A DNA stretch of 61,285 nucleotides, from assembly GCA_964639885.1 (NCBI GenBank), contig CAZXEH010000010.1:1-61285 (forward strand), given 5' to 3'. The stretch's first letter is position 1. Every line of letters begins with the position of its first letter. Under the pieces are notes generated by a model, which was given only the letters and a program-made list of their open reading frames with translations, ran no database searches and had not been told where the DNA came from. A program made the translations under genes and the position numbers. Below, one piece after another: positions 40,832 to 49,548 of this stretch. Source of the stretch: JAGNLA01 sp964639885 (GTDB lineage Bacteria > Caldisericota > Caldisericia > JAAYUI01).

Positions 40832-42319
40832 TTAGGGAAGATTTGTTTGGGGTGAAGAGACCGCCTGTTCGGTGAGTTTGAAATCATCGACGTAAACAGT
40901 GCCTTTTCCAGTGAATACCATCTCGATTGAAGCGAGCTTCCAGCTCCTTGCGTCGATTGAAAGTGTAAGTTCTGTCCAGTCTTTGGAGCCTGTAAACTTT
41001 GTGCCGGACAGAGTTTTCTTTTGGGGTTGACCATCTTTTGTCAGATAGGCCTGAATTTTGAGTTCCCCTGCCGGGTCGCCTTTGACAAAAACCGAGAGCT
41101 TATATTGCTTGTTGCCAGCGTTCAGGAACTGGGCAACCGAGAGCGGAGTCTTTCCGCCGATGAGTTTGAGTGAGTGTTTGCCGGACTTTGCATCATTTGA
41201 ATCTGTTGCAGCCCTGGACTCCCAGTATGACCTGAAGTTTTTGAAACCATCTTCAAAGCTGCCATTTCGGATTGTGACAGAACCTGCCCCACCCCAAGGC
41301 GGTGGATTTGTCGGAACATACTTCCAGCTTGACTTTCCAGGATTTGCCTTCTCCCAGGAGTCATAAACCTTCCTGATTCCTGAAACCGTCTCCCAGATCA
41401 CTTCAGGACTGCCATTCGGCTGTTTCTTTCCGAGGTAATTTTCCTTGATGAATTTGAGAAAACCTTCAACCTGATCCCTGAATGTGACGGTTCCGGGATG
41501 GTGAAGTACACCAAAAGTCCATATTTTCCCAGCCTCATCACCGGTTGCATTCTTCCATTGGCTGTAACGCTTTTCAAAATCAGAGGTAATCTTTGGCAGG
41601 GTACAGTCGAAATAGGCATGGGCATTGGGTTCTCCAAGCTGCGGGTAGTGGTCGAACATTACGAAGGTTTGTGACGGGTCTTCGTCGAGAACCCTTTTTT
41701 CATCGGCTGTTTTTGCTGGTCTGAAAGGATGCGGTGCAAGGTAGCCTGTGTAAGAGATTGCGTACTCGTTCCTCTGGCCGGCTGTGTTTGTAAAGCCGTA
41801 TTTCTTTGCGAAATCGCCCTCGTTTGACCACTGGTAAGCTGAAATGCAGGATGTTTTGTGGGTTGAAGGGTCAATGACCTTGTCCACCCATGCACGGTTG
41901 TCTTTCCATACCTGTTCGGCGATTTTCATGTCAAACGACGGTGAGGAGCGGTTGACTGCGCTTCCGACATCCTTCCACTTGAGGTTGCCTGTCTGGATAT
42001 AAGGATGGGCATGAGTGCCAACCTCGTGTCCTGCAGACTGCAAATCCTTGAAAACCTTTGTGTTTCCTGCCTTAACGGCTCTTTCGACGTAGCTTCCGTT
42101 GAACAACGCAGTGATTTTAACTCCGTACTTCTCGCATGTCTTTTTGAACCACACAAGATCTTCTGTCATTCCCCTGTAAGTTTGATCGCTCAGACATGGC
42201 TCGATGTGCCCGATCATGAACAAATACAGTGGTGGTCTGCTTGTTGCAGCTTCTGTTCTGCCGACTGGTGTCATGACAAAAGTGAGGACTATTGCCAACA
42301 ATGCTGTTAGCTTCTTCAT
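40832..42319 (-). CDS. Secreted polysaccharide-deacetylase-like protein with C-terminal carbohydrate-binding-like domain
   Basis: A 495-residue protein with AGGAGG before ATG 42319 and a signal peptide (KKLTALLAIVLTFVMTPVG). The N-terminal domain follows the NodB fold: KITALFNGSYVERA, then SAGHEVGTHAHPYIQTG, where the His-x-His sits at the zinc-site position. The first-strand Asp-Asp is not obvious, so activity is uncertain. Residues from about 355 form a beta-sandwich carbohydrate-binding-like domain (SVTIRNGSFEDGFKNF, WTELTLSIDARSW, GTVYVDDFKL). It may modify or bind polysaccharide at the surface. The gene at 39978-40823 follows after eight bases. Confidence 0.7.
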   Translation of the reverse strand: MKKLTALLAIVLTFVMTPVGRTEAATSRPPLYLFMIGHIEPCLSDQTYRGMTEDLVWFKKTCEKYGVKITALFNGSYVERAVKAGNTKVFKDLQSAGHEVGTHAHPYIQTGNLKWKDVGSAVNRSSPSFDMKIAEQVWKDNRAWVDKVIDPSTHKTSCISAYQWSNEGDFAKKYGFTNTAGQRNEYAISYTGYLAPHPFRPAKTADEKRVLDEDPSQTFVMFDHYPQLGEPNAHAYFDCTLPKITSDFEKRYSQWKNATGDEAGKIWTFGVLHHPGTVTFRDQVEGFLKFIKENYLGKKQPNGSPEVIWETVSGIRKVYDSWEKANPGKSSWKYVPTNPPPWGGAGSVTIRNGSFEDGFKNFRSYWESRAATDSNDAKSGKHSLKLIGGKTPLSVAQFLNAGNKQYKLSVFVKGDPAGELKIQAYLTKDGQPQKKTLSGTKFTGSKDWTELTLSIDARSWKLASIEMVFTGKGTVYVDDFKLTEQAVSSPQTNLP

Positions 42320-42367
42320 TTCTTCGCCTCCTGTTTGAAAAATATTACGAGGAGGCGGGTGTAATTG

Positions 42368-44224
42368 TCAGGCTTTGGTATAAAACAAGGTTAGACCTAA
42401 TAAAATAACAACCACAGTCAAACCAGAGTCGGCCAGAACAGCCAGATCAAGACCGACGATACCCAGGGAAGCAAGGATCAGAAAGGCAAATTTTACAGCC
42501 AGAGCCAAAACCATGTTCTGTCTGATGACGTACATGGCGTTCCTGCCAAGCCTGATGACATAAGGAACCAGCTTCAGATTTGAGTTCATGAGCGTTACAC
42601 CTGCCGTCTCCATCGCAAGATCAGTGCCAGAACCCATTGCTATCCCGACATCGGCGAGTGCAAGCGAAGGGGTGTCGTTGACGCCATCGCCAACCATTGC
42701 CACCGAAAGCTTTTGGGATTTGTATTTTTGGATCAATTCCAGTTTTTGTTCCGGGAGCAGATGGGCGTGATAAGACTTGAGCCCAAGCTGTTTGGAGATG
42801 AAAGCTGCAGCACGGTCATTGTCGCCAGTGAGCATTGTGGTTTCGACACCCATTTTGTTGAGTTTTTCTATGCATTCCCTTGACTCAGTCCTAAGTGTGT
42901 CCGAGACTGCAAGCGCGCCCATTGTCTTTTCGCCGTCGCTGATGAAAACGACTGTTTTCCCTTCGTTCTCAAGCAACTGGGTTTTGGTCTTCATTTCGAC
43001 AGTGATGTCGGAAACGGTTTCAACAAACTTCATGTTCCCAATCAAATGTTCCCTGCCATCACAGGTGATGCAGGCAGCGCGTCCACCTTTGCCAGGTGTG
43101 TTGGTATAATCGTTGGTCTGGTGAGGAGTGATTCCTTTTGACCTTGCATAAGCCACTATGCTTTGTGAGATGGGGTGCGATGAATAAGCCTCGATGCCTG
43201 ACGCAGCTGCCAGAATGTCTTCAAAATTATAGCCATTGAATGGAATGACATCGGTTATTTCAGGCTTTCCGTATGTAAGGGTTCTGGTTTTGTCGAATGC
43301 AACCGTTTTTATTTTTGAAAGAGTTTCGAGGATCACGCCACCTTTTATGAGCACTCCCTTTCTCGACGACGAACCAATTGAAGCTGCTATTGCAATCGGA
43401 GAGGTCATGACAAGTGCGCAAGGGCAGGCGACAAGGAGCATCGAGAGTGCCCTCTTGAACCAGACGAGAAACGGCTGTCCGAAGAAGAGTGGAATAATCG
43501 TTACGAGCGCTGCCGCAACAACAACTCCGGGGGTGTACCATGTAGCAAATTTGTCAATGAATCTTTGCGCCGGGATGTGGGAATTCTGGGCTTTCTGCAC
43601 GAGCTCGACTATCTTTTGATAAGTTGAGTCCTTATTTTCCTTTTTTACCGTAACCTCAAGGTACCCACCAAGGTTCATCGATCCTGCAAAAACCTTGTCC
43701 CCGGGCATTTTGTCCTTGGGAATGGACTCGCCCGTTATTGCAGCTTCGTCAACCGACGATGAACCTTTTGAGACTTCGCCGTCAAGAGGAATCATCTCGC
43801 CCTGTTTTACCGTTACGACCTGCCCGACTTTGACCAGATCAACCTTTATGCTCGATCCATCTACAAGGTTGGCAAATTTGGGTGAGTTATCGATAAGCTG
43901 CTCCAAAGCCCTTCTCGACCTGTCAAAACCTTCGTCCTCAAAGATTTCAGCCACCGAGAAGAGGAGCACAACCATGGTCGCTTCAAAGAGTTCTCCAAGG
44001 AAGATTGCGCCCACAGCTGCAATGCCCATAAGAAAGTTTATGTTGAGGAACCTTTGCTCAAGCAAACCCCTGATTGCCGACCTTGCCACAAAAAAACCAC
44101 CGGAAACTATGGCTCCGTAGAAAAACCATTGGTAAATCCAGATTGAAACGCCTGTCCATTTAAGGATCAGAGCTGCAGCCAGCAGTGATGCCGATATGAA
44201 TGTCAAGATTTTTCGCAATCTCAT
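42368..44224 (-). CDS. Heavy-metal P1B-type ATPase with Arg in the phosphorylation signature
   Basis: A 618-residue exporter of the P1B family. Signatures: TGES loop, the metal-binding CPC in the membrane (ACPCALV), SHPIS in the nucleotide domain and GDGVNDTPSLALADVGIAMG. The last helices contain a Lys (AVKFAF) and an Asp (VLADSG) as in Zn/Cd/Pb exporters. There is no N-terminal CxxC metal domain. The phosphorylation motif reads DKTRTLT where the family has DKTGTLT (codon AGA for GGA), a one-base change of unknown effect. ATG 44224 lies six bases after a TATAAA box, with no ribosome binding site. It follows clpC but is separated from it by a terminator. Confidence 0.9.
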   Translation of the reverse strand: MRLRKILTFISASLLAAALILKWTGVSIWIYQWFFYGAIVSGGFFVARSAIRGLLEQRFLNINFLMGIAAVGAIFLGELFEATMVVLLFSVAEIFEDEGFDRSRRALEQLIDNSPKFANLVDGSSIKVDLVKVGQVVTVKQGEMIPLDGEVSKGSSSVDEAAITGESIPKDKMPGDKVFAGSMNLGGYLEVTVKKENKDSTYQKIVELVQKAQNSHIPAQRFIDKFATWYTPGVVVAAALVTIIPLFFGQPFLVWFKRALSMLLVACPCALVMTSPIAIAASIGSSSRKGVLIKGGVILETLSKIKTVAFDKTRTLTYGKPEITDVIPFNGYNFEDILAAASGIEAYSSHPISQSIVAYARSKGITPHQTNDYTNTPGKGGRAACITCDGREHLIGNMKFVETVSDITVEMKTKTQLLENEGKTVVFISDGEKTMGALAVSDTLRTESRECIEKLNKMGVETTMLTGDNDRAAAFISKQLGLKSYHAHLLPEQKLELIQKYKSQKLSVAMVGDGVNDTPSLALADVGIAMGSGTDLAMETAGVTLMNSNLKLVPYVIRLGRNAMYVIRQNMVLALAVKFAFLILASLGIVGLDLAVLADSGLTVVVILLGLTLFYTKA

Positions 44225-44230
44225 GTTGAA

Positions 44231-44236
44231 TTTATA
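44231..44236 (-). promoter_or_regulatory. -10 box of the P-type ATPase gene, leaderless layout
   Basis: TATAAA on the minus strand ends six bases before ATG 44224. The -35 position falls in the clpC terminator and has no good match. Confidence 0.45.
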
Positions 44237-44240
44237 AATT

Positions 44241-44277
44241 AAAACCGCCCTTTAGAAACTAAAGGGCGGTAGTTTTT
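44241..44277 (-). terminator. clpC terminator
   Basis: A 12-bp perfect stem, ACCGCCCTTTAG (44244-44255) and CTAAAGGGCGGT (44259-44270), with A/T tracts on both sides. It lies between the clpC stop and the ATPase gene. Confidence 0.92.
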
Positions 44278-44295
44278 TTGTGCAATCGCTGGGCA

Positions 44296-46719
44296 TTAGC
44301 TCTTGTTAAGCGTCAGGTTATTCTCCTTCAGGTCGAGCAGAATCGTGTCACCCGACACAAACTCTCCTGAAAGCGTCTTTTCGGCGAGAGGGTCTTCCAC
44401 AAGATTCTGGATTGCTCTTGCAAGAGGTCTTGCTCCAAGCTTTGGATCGTAGCTCTTTTCGACAAGCGCCTTTAAAGCGTCGTCCGTCGGGTTGATCCTC
44501 AGTCCTTCGTCCCTGAGCGTTTCGTTGAGCCTCCCGATCAGGAGTTTTGCAATCTTGGCAAGTTCTTCCTTTGTCAGTTGCTTGAACTGTATGACCGAGT
44601 CAATTCTGCCAAGGAATTCAGGTCTGAACGCTTTTTTAACTGCGTCATCCAGCCTGCTTTCTTCCTTCTCGTCAGTTTTGGCGATGGCATCTGCTGCAAA
44701 CCCAAGGGATTTTGTCTCTTTCCATTGAGTACCTGCGTTCGAAGTCATGATCAGGATTGTCTGCCTGAAATCGACCATTCTGCCCTGTGAGTCTGTCAGC
44801 CTGCCGTCGTCCATGATCTGGAGAAGAATGTTGTAGACTTCGGGATGAGCTTTTTCGATTTCGTCAAGAAGGATGACCGAGAATGGTTTTCTTCTGACTT
44901 TTTCCGTGAGCTGTCCGCCTTCATCGAATCCGACGTATCCCGGAGGCGCCCCAACAAGCCTTGAAACGGAGTGCTTTTCCATGTACTCGGACATGTCGAC
45001 CCTTATTAATGCTCGTTCGGAACCATAGATGTGCGAGGCGAGAACCCTCGCAAGCTCGGTTTTGCCGACACCTGACGGGCCGATGAACAGGAAAGAGCCA
45101 ATCGGCCTGTTCCTTCCGGCCAGTCCCACCCTTGCGCGCCTGAGTGATTTTGCAACAACCGAAACCGCTTCATCCTGGCCAATAATCCTCTCGTGAAGGA
45201 CATTTTCAAGTGTCAACAGGCGTTCACGTTCTTCCTGCATCAGTCTTGTGGTTGGAATGCCTGTCCAGTCCGAAACAACTTCGGCAATGTCCTCGGCTGT
45301 AACAACAGGATTGAGTGCTTCAACGTCTTTTTGCCACGACTCACGCTTGACAATCAGCTGGTCTTCGATTTGGCGTTCCTCATCCCTGAGTTTTGCTGCC
45401 TTTTCAAATTCCTGCGATTCTGCGGCGTCGTATTTTTCTTTTCGGAGTTCCTTTTTCCTGAACTCAAGATCCTTTATGTCTGGCGGGAGGTTGAGAACCG
45501 AGATTCTGACTTTGGCGCATGCTTCATCCACCAGGTCTATCGCCTTGTCTGGCAGGAACCTTCCTGAAATGTACTGCGCAGAAAGCTTTGCTGCTGCTTC
45601 AAGGGCTGCTTGCTGAACTGTGACCTTGTGGTGATTTTCATACCTTGGAGCGATTCCAACCAGTATTTTAATCGTGTCTTCAACGGTTGGCTCGTCCACC
45701 ATCACCATCTGGAACCTGCGCTCAAGAGCCGGGTCTTTCTCGATGTGCTTCCTGTATTCTGTCAGGGTTGTTGCTCCGATGCACTGGAGTTCTCCTCTTG
45801 CAAGCGGTGGTTTAAGGATATTGCTTGCATCGATTGCCCCTTCAGCTGCGCCAGCACCTACGATTGTGTGGATTTCATCAATGAAGATGATGATTTTGCC
45901 TTGTGCCTTGTTGATTTCGTCAAGGATAGCTTTCACTCTTTCCTCAAACTCGCCCCTGTACTTGGTTCCAGCAACGATTGATGCCAGATCAAGAGATAAA
46001 ACCTTTTTATCCCTGAGCGTTTCGGGCACTTCACCATCGATGATCTTTTGTGCAAGACCTTCCACGATTGCGGTTTTACCAACCCCAGGATCGCCGACAA
46101 GTATCGGGTTGTTTTTTGTCCTTCTTGAAAGAATCTGGATAATCCTTCCAATCTCGCGAACTCTCCCGACTGTCGGGTCAAGCTTGCCTTTTCTTGCAAG
46201 CTGGGTCAGGTCTCTCGAATACTGTTCGAGAAGCGATTTCTTCTTTCCACCCTCAGATTCAGGATTGCCTTCCTCGCCGCTGTCGTCAAGTGACGCCCTG
46301 AAACGGTCGGAATCCACATCCATGTCTCGAAGGATTCTTGCTGCAAGCCCCTCGGCTTCAGAAAGAATGCCTATCACAAGATGCTCGGGAGTGAGCTTCT
46401 GCGAATTCTGGTTTTTCATCTCACGCTCAGCCAGATCCAAAGCCCTCTTCGCTCTTGCGGAAAGCACGATGTGGCTTTTCTGGATGGGCCCGGTTGCTGA
46501 GTTTCTGACACCCCTGATGAGTGTCACGATACGATCACGAAGTGAGGCAAAATCGACACCCATTTCCCTGAGTGCCATGACTGCCTGGCTTGTCCCTTCT
46601 CTGACAAGTCCAAGCAGAAGATGCTCTGTACCAAGATAATCGTTGCCAAGTTCGAAGGCTTCATCCTGTGCAAGGTAGAAAACCCTCTGCGTTTTTTCGT
46701 CCAAATTACTCCAATTCAT
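44296..46719 (-). CDS. clpC: ATP-dependent Clp protease ATP-binding subunit ClpC
   Basis: An 807-residue AAA+ unfoldase that feeds ClpP. It has the double ClpN repeat at residues 1-145, AAA-1 with Walker A GDPGVGKT near residue 208, a middle domain with a UVR-like helix pair (SQEFEKAAKLRDEERQIEDQL in part) that is typical of ClpC and contacts McsA/McsB or MecA, and AAA-2 with Walker A GPSGVGKT. It stands alone, without the ctsR-mcsA-mcsB genes that flank it in Firmicutes; the mcsA-like gene is at 20826. ATG 46719 follows a -10 box by seven bases with no ribosome binding site. Confidence 0.96.
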   Translation of the reverse strand: MNWSNLDEKTQRVFYLAQDEAFELGNDYLGTEHLLLGLVREGTSQAVMALREMGVDFASLRDRIVTLIRGVRNSATGPIQKSHIVLSARAKRALDLAEREMKNQNSQKLTPEHLVIGILSEAEGLAARILRDMDVDSDRFRASLDDSGEEGNPESEGGKKKSLLEQYSRDLTQLARKGKLDPTVGRVREIGRIIQILSRRTKNNPILVGDPGVGKTAIVEGLAQKIIDGEVPETLRDKKVLSLDLASIVAGTKYRGEFEERVKAILDEINKAQGKIIIFIDEIHTIVGAGAAEGAIDASNILKPPLARGELQCIGATTLTEYRKHIEKDPALERRFQMVMVDEPTVEDTIKILVGIAPRYENHHKVTVQQAALEAAAKLSAQYISGRFLPDKAIDLVDEACAKVRISVLNLPPDIKDLEFRKKELRKEKYDAAESQEFEKAAKLRDEERQIEDQLIVKRESWQKDVEALNPVVTAEDIAEVVSDWTGIPTTRLMQEERERLLTLENVLHERIIGQDEAVSVVAKSLRRARVGLAGRNRPIGSFLFIGPSGVGKTELARVLASHIYGSERALIRVDMSEYMEKHSVSRLVGAPPGYVGFDEGGQLTEKVRRKPFSVILLDEIEKAHPEVYNILLQIMDDGRLTDSQGRMVDFRQTILIMTSNAGTQWKETKSLGFAADAIAKTDEKEESRLDDAVKKAFRPEFLGRIDSVIQFKQLTKEELAKIAKLLIGRLNETLRDEGLRINPTDDALKALVEKSYDPKLGARPLARAIQNLVEDPLAEKTLSGEFVSGDTILLDLKENNLTLNKS

Positions 46720-46726
46720 GACTTAA

Positions 46727-46754
46727 ATGGTAACTCTTTACAAATCATTATCAA
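46727..46754 (-). promoter_or_regulatory. clpC promoter, leaderless layout
   Basis: On the minus strand TTGATA (46749-46754) and TACCAT (46727-46732) are 16 bases apart. The -10 box ends seven bases before the clpC ATG. No CtsR or HrcA operator is visible. Confidence 0.55.
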
Positions 46755-46771
46755 GTATGGATTTCATCCTG

Positions 46772-46800
46772 TAGACATTAAAAAGAGATTGCAATATACT
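46772..46800 (+). promoter_or_regulatory. Promoter of the FecR-protein operon
   Basis: TAGACA at 46772-46777 and TATACT at 46795-46800 with a 17-base spacer. The -10 box ends ten bases before ATG 46811, so the leader would be only about three or four bases. No Shine-Dalgarno sequence is present. Confidence 0.55.
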
Positions 46801-46810
46801 TGATACAAGC

Positions 46811-48721
46811 ATGGAAACCGATCCAAAAAGGAAGATGTTCAGAACTGTCTGGCTGGCGTTTTTCGTCATCCTTTCAGTAGCGCTTGCCGCATACCTGTGG
46901 CCGTCAGTTGAAGACAGAAGCTTCATCTACGCTCTCAAAGGCGAGGTCACCATAAGGATTGGCAGAGGCGACAATGCCATGTGGGAACAGGCAAAAATCA
47001 ATGACCCGATGAACCCTGGGAACCGCCTCAAAACAACAACAAATTCAACCGCAGAGGTAAGACTCAACGACGGCTCACTGCTCAGGATCGGACCAAACAC
47101 GGAGCTTGAAGTGCTTTCCGTTTTCATCAATCCCATGATGGGCGTCAGGAATGCGCAGTGGAGAGTCATTTCGGCCGGCACAGGCGGTGGCGTCTACGTC
47201 AATACAGGCAAAACCGGTTCCATATACGAAATCCAGTCATCACAGTTCATTGCCGTTGTCTCGTCCGGCTCAATGAGGGTTTTCTCCGACGAGAACGGTA
47301 ACGATGTAATCAAGGTGATAGACCCCGACTCGAAGGCTGTTGCGCTCATCGGCAATGAAAAACACAGCATTCCTCCGGGCAGCCAGGCTTTGATAAAGGA
47401 CAGTTCAACCCAAATCGTCCAGGCAAAGATGGATGAGGTTGATGCTGAAAACGAGAAGCTGGACAAACCCAATCTCATTCTCAACTACCAGTCCCCGACC
47501 GTTAACAAGTCAATTACGATCACAGGTGTAACGGGATTGAAAACCTCAGTTTTTGTTGACGGCGAAAGGGTCACAGACTCTGACGAAATGGGTAACTTCA
47601 GATTTGAGCTGAGCATACCGGTTGGGAAAATCGAACATGTCGTGACGGTCACAGACACAGCTGGCAGAAGAAACGAACAAACCATTCTTCTTGAGCGAAT
47701 CAGCCAAGGGGAACATCTGCTTGCAATAACAGAGCCAAAATCAGGGATAACCGTGACCGATGAGGAAATTGACATAAAGGGAACAATTCAGGGCTCAAAG
47801 AAGCTGACCATAAACGGGAATCCGGTCGAGATTTTCAGAGGCAGCTTTGATTACAAAGTGAAGCTCAAAATGGGGCTGAACACTTTTACTGTGCTTTCAA
47901 CCGACGACAAGGACAGAGCAAGACAGCAAACAATCTGGGTGACCAGGGACGTGGACAAGATTGAGGCCAGCCTCGACATCTACTATCCGACAACCATCAT
48001 CACGACCAAGGAAAAATCAATCACCATCAAAGGTGTCACCAGCGCCAAAAGGATCAGGATCGGCGAATCCCTGACAACACTCAAGTCAAGCGATTTCAGC
48101 ATCGAGACACTACTGGAGCTTGGTAGAAACGCCATCATTGTTTCAGCTGAAGATGAAAACCACAAAACAAACTCAAAAACAATAGTTGTGATCAGAGAAG
48201 TCGAGGATGCTGCCAGACCGGACATCAAACTTGACCCATACCCGGCATTCACCAACAACATAACGGTTATCGTTGGTGGAATTGCCTTCAACACAGAGTC
48301 GCTCACAATTGATGGCAACAAAATACTTGTTGAGGCAAACGGAGTTTTCAGGACAAGCCTCAAAGTCACAAAAGATGGAAAAAACACATTCAATGTGGTT
48401 GCAATATCAAAGGATGATGTCAAATCGACAATTACCATTAACATCTGGCGAGACACGGTTGCCCCTGATCTAGGACGAATCAAAGCCAGAAAAGTAAAAA
48501 GTGAAAATCCAGACGATGAGAACAAGATTCTTGTCGTTGGAGTCATCGAGCAGAATTGTGACCTGTATGTAAATGGCATAAAAGTTGAACTGATTGGAAC
48601 AGGCGACCTCAGGAATGTTTCCTACATCCTCAAGGATTACACAGAAAAGATGGTGTCGCTCAAAGCCATTGACAAGGCTGGAAACCAGTCGGTAAAGGAG
48701 ATAGACGTTGCGAACCCGTGA
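46811..48721 (+). CDS. FecR-domain protein with Ig-like repeats, membrane anchored
   Basis: A 636-residue protein with an N-terminal membrane helix at about residues 12-30 (TVWLAFFVILSVALAAYLW). A FecR-type beta domain follows at about 40-200 (LKGEVTIRIGRGD, PGNRLKTTTNSTAEVRLNDG in part, SLLRIGPNTELEV). The rest contains five or six glucodextranase/Big-type Ig repeats with the turn ITGVTG or IKGTIQGSKKL and a VDGERV-like strand. FecR-domain proteins of this kind are extracellular, bind unknown ligands, and are unrelated in role to the E. coli sigma regulator. It is the first gene of a four-gene unit; its end overlaps the next gene by 14 bases. Confidence 0.8.
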   Translation: METDPKRKMFRTVWLAFFVILSVALAAYLWPSVEDRSFIYALKGEVTIRIGRGDNAMWEQAKINDPMNPGNRLKTTTNSTAEVRLNDGSLLRIGPNTELEVLSVFINPMMGVRNAQWRVISAGTGGGVYVNTGKTGSIYEIQSSQFIAVVSSGSMRVFSDENGNDVIKVIDPDSKAVALIGNEKHSIPPGSQALIKDSSTQIVQAKMDEVDAENEKLDKPNLILNYQSPTVNKSITITGVTGLKTSVFVDGERVTDSDEMGNFRFELSIPVGKIEHVVTVTDTAGRRNEQTILLERISQGEHLLAITEPKSGITVTDEEIDIKGTIQGSKKLTINGNPVEIFRGSFDYKVKLKMGLNTFTVLSTDDKDRARQQTIWVTRDVDKIEASLDIYYPTTIITTKEKSITIKGVTSAKRIRIGESLTTLKSSDFSIETLLELGRNAIIVSAEDENHKTNSKTIVVIREVEDAARPDIKLDPYPAFTNNITVIVGGIAFNTESLTIDGNKILVEANGVFRTSLKVTKDGKNTFNVVAISKDDVKSTITINIWRDTVAPDLGRIKARKVKSENPDDENKILVVGVIEQNCDLYVNGIKVELIGTGDLRNVSYILKDYTEKMVSLKAIDKAGNQSVKEIDVANP

Positions 48722-49529
48722 CAGGAAATCAAACCCAGCGTTAAAAGCCTATCTGGTGGCATTTTTGGTTTTGTTTGTGGAATTCATCATTTTCCTTGTC
48801 TGGTTCCTCTTCAAGGACTATTTCCCGGGAGTCCTTTCAGATGCTCCGGTTGTTATCTTCTCGCTTGTCAATGCAATCTTTGCCTGGAGAATGTCCTTGA
48901 AGGCAATGTGGACTTACGAACCTGACGACGATTCCAGAAGAGTCTGGCGCTTCATCATGTTTGCAATGTTCATGCTCATGGTTGGGCATTTGCTGAACAT
49001 GATCATGGTGTTTTTCTTCAGAAACCTGAACATCAAGCCGCCAAACATTTCAGACTGGCTTGGATACATCTGGGTGCCTGTCTTCCTTCTCGTTGCACTT
49101 TACAGAAAATACAAGCTCGTCAGAACCGTTGGCAAGCCAAACATGTTCATGGCAGTTGGACAACCGCTCGCGCTGGCCGTTTTTGGCGTTATGGTTGTGC
49201 TGCTTTCCCCGTTTGTGGCACAAATCTTCTTCACAATCCAGCTTCGTCTTGTGTCGCTCTGGATGATTGCCTTTATCAGCGCTTCCCTGCTTTACTCTGC
49301 AGCGATCCTGTCTGAAATCTATACCGGCCTCCTGTCGAGGTCATGGAAAAACATAATCATAGCTGTTGTCAGTTTTGCCATCTTTTATGTCGCATTCTTC
49401 TTCTTCCTCACAAACAACCTGCTTGCTGACCAGCAATGGATATTCAAGGCTGTCCAGCCTATCTTCCTCCAGATTACACCGGTGTTCATAGCACTTGCGG
49501 CATATTTTGAAATTGAAATCATTGGCTGA
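48708..49529 (+). CDS. Polytopic membrane protein of unknown function
   Basis: A 273-residue protein with about eight hydrophobic helices and no recognisable family motif. It starts at TTG 48708, the only start-like codon in frame near AAAGGAG, and overlaps the FecR gene by 14 bases. It is followed after 19 bases by the solenoid gene. The linkage suggests it anchors or exports, or is controlled with, the surface proteins of this operon. That is inference. Confidence 0.7.
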   Translation: MRTRDRKSNPALKAYLVAFLVLFVEFIIFLVWFLFKDYFPGVLSDAPVVIFSLVNAIFAWRMSLKAMWTYEPDDDSRRVWRFIMFAMFMLMVGHLLNMIMVFFFRNLNIKPPNISDWLGYIWVPVFLLVALYRKYKLVRTVGKPNMFMAVGQPLALAVFGVMVVLLSPFVAQIFFTIQLRLVSLWMIAFISASLLYSAAILSEIYTGLLSRSWKNIIIAVVSFAIFYVAFFFFLTNNLLADQQWIFKAVQPIFLQITPVFIALAAYFEIEIIG

Positions 49530-49548
49530 AGCTTTTTTGGAGGATTTG

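Noticed and set aside
40835..40860. Programmed -1 frameshift site (CCCAAAC) joining the two deacetylase ORFs
   Set aside because: The heptamer is present but is not in the reading phase that X-XXY-YYZ slippage requires, and no stimulatory structure is visible.
45674..46639. Plus-strand ORF of 321 codons opposite clpC
   Set aside because: An antisense shadow of the highly conserved ClpC gene; Ser-rich, no start signal.
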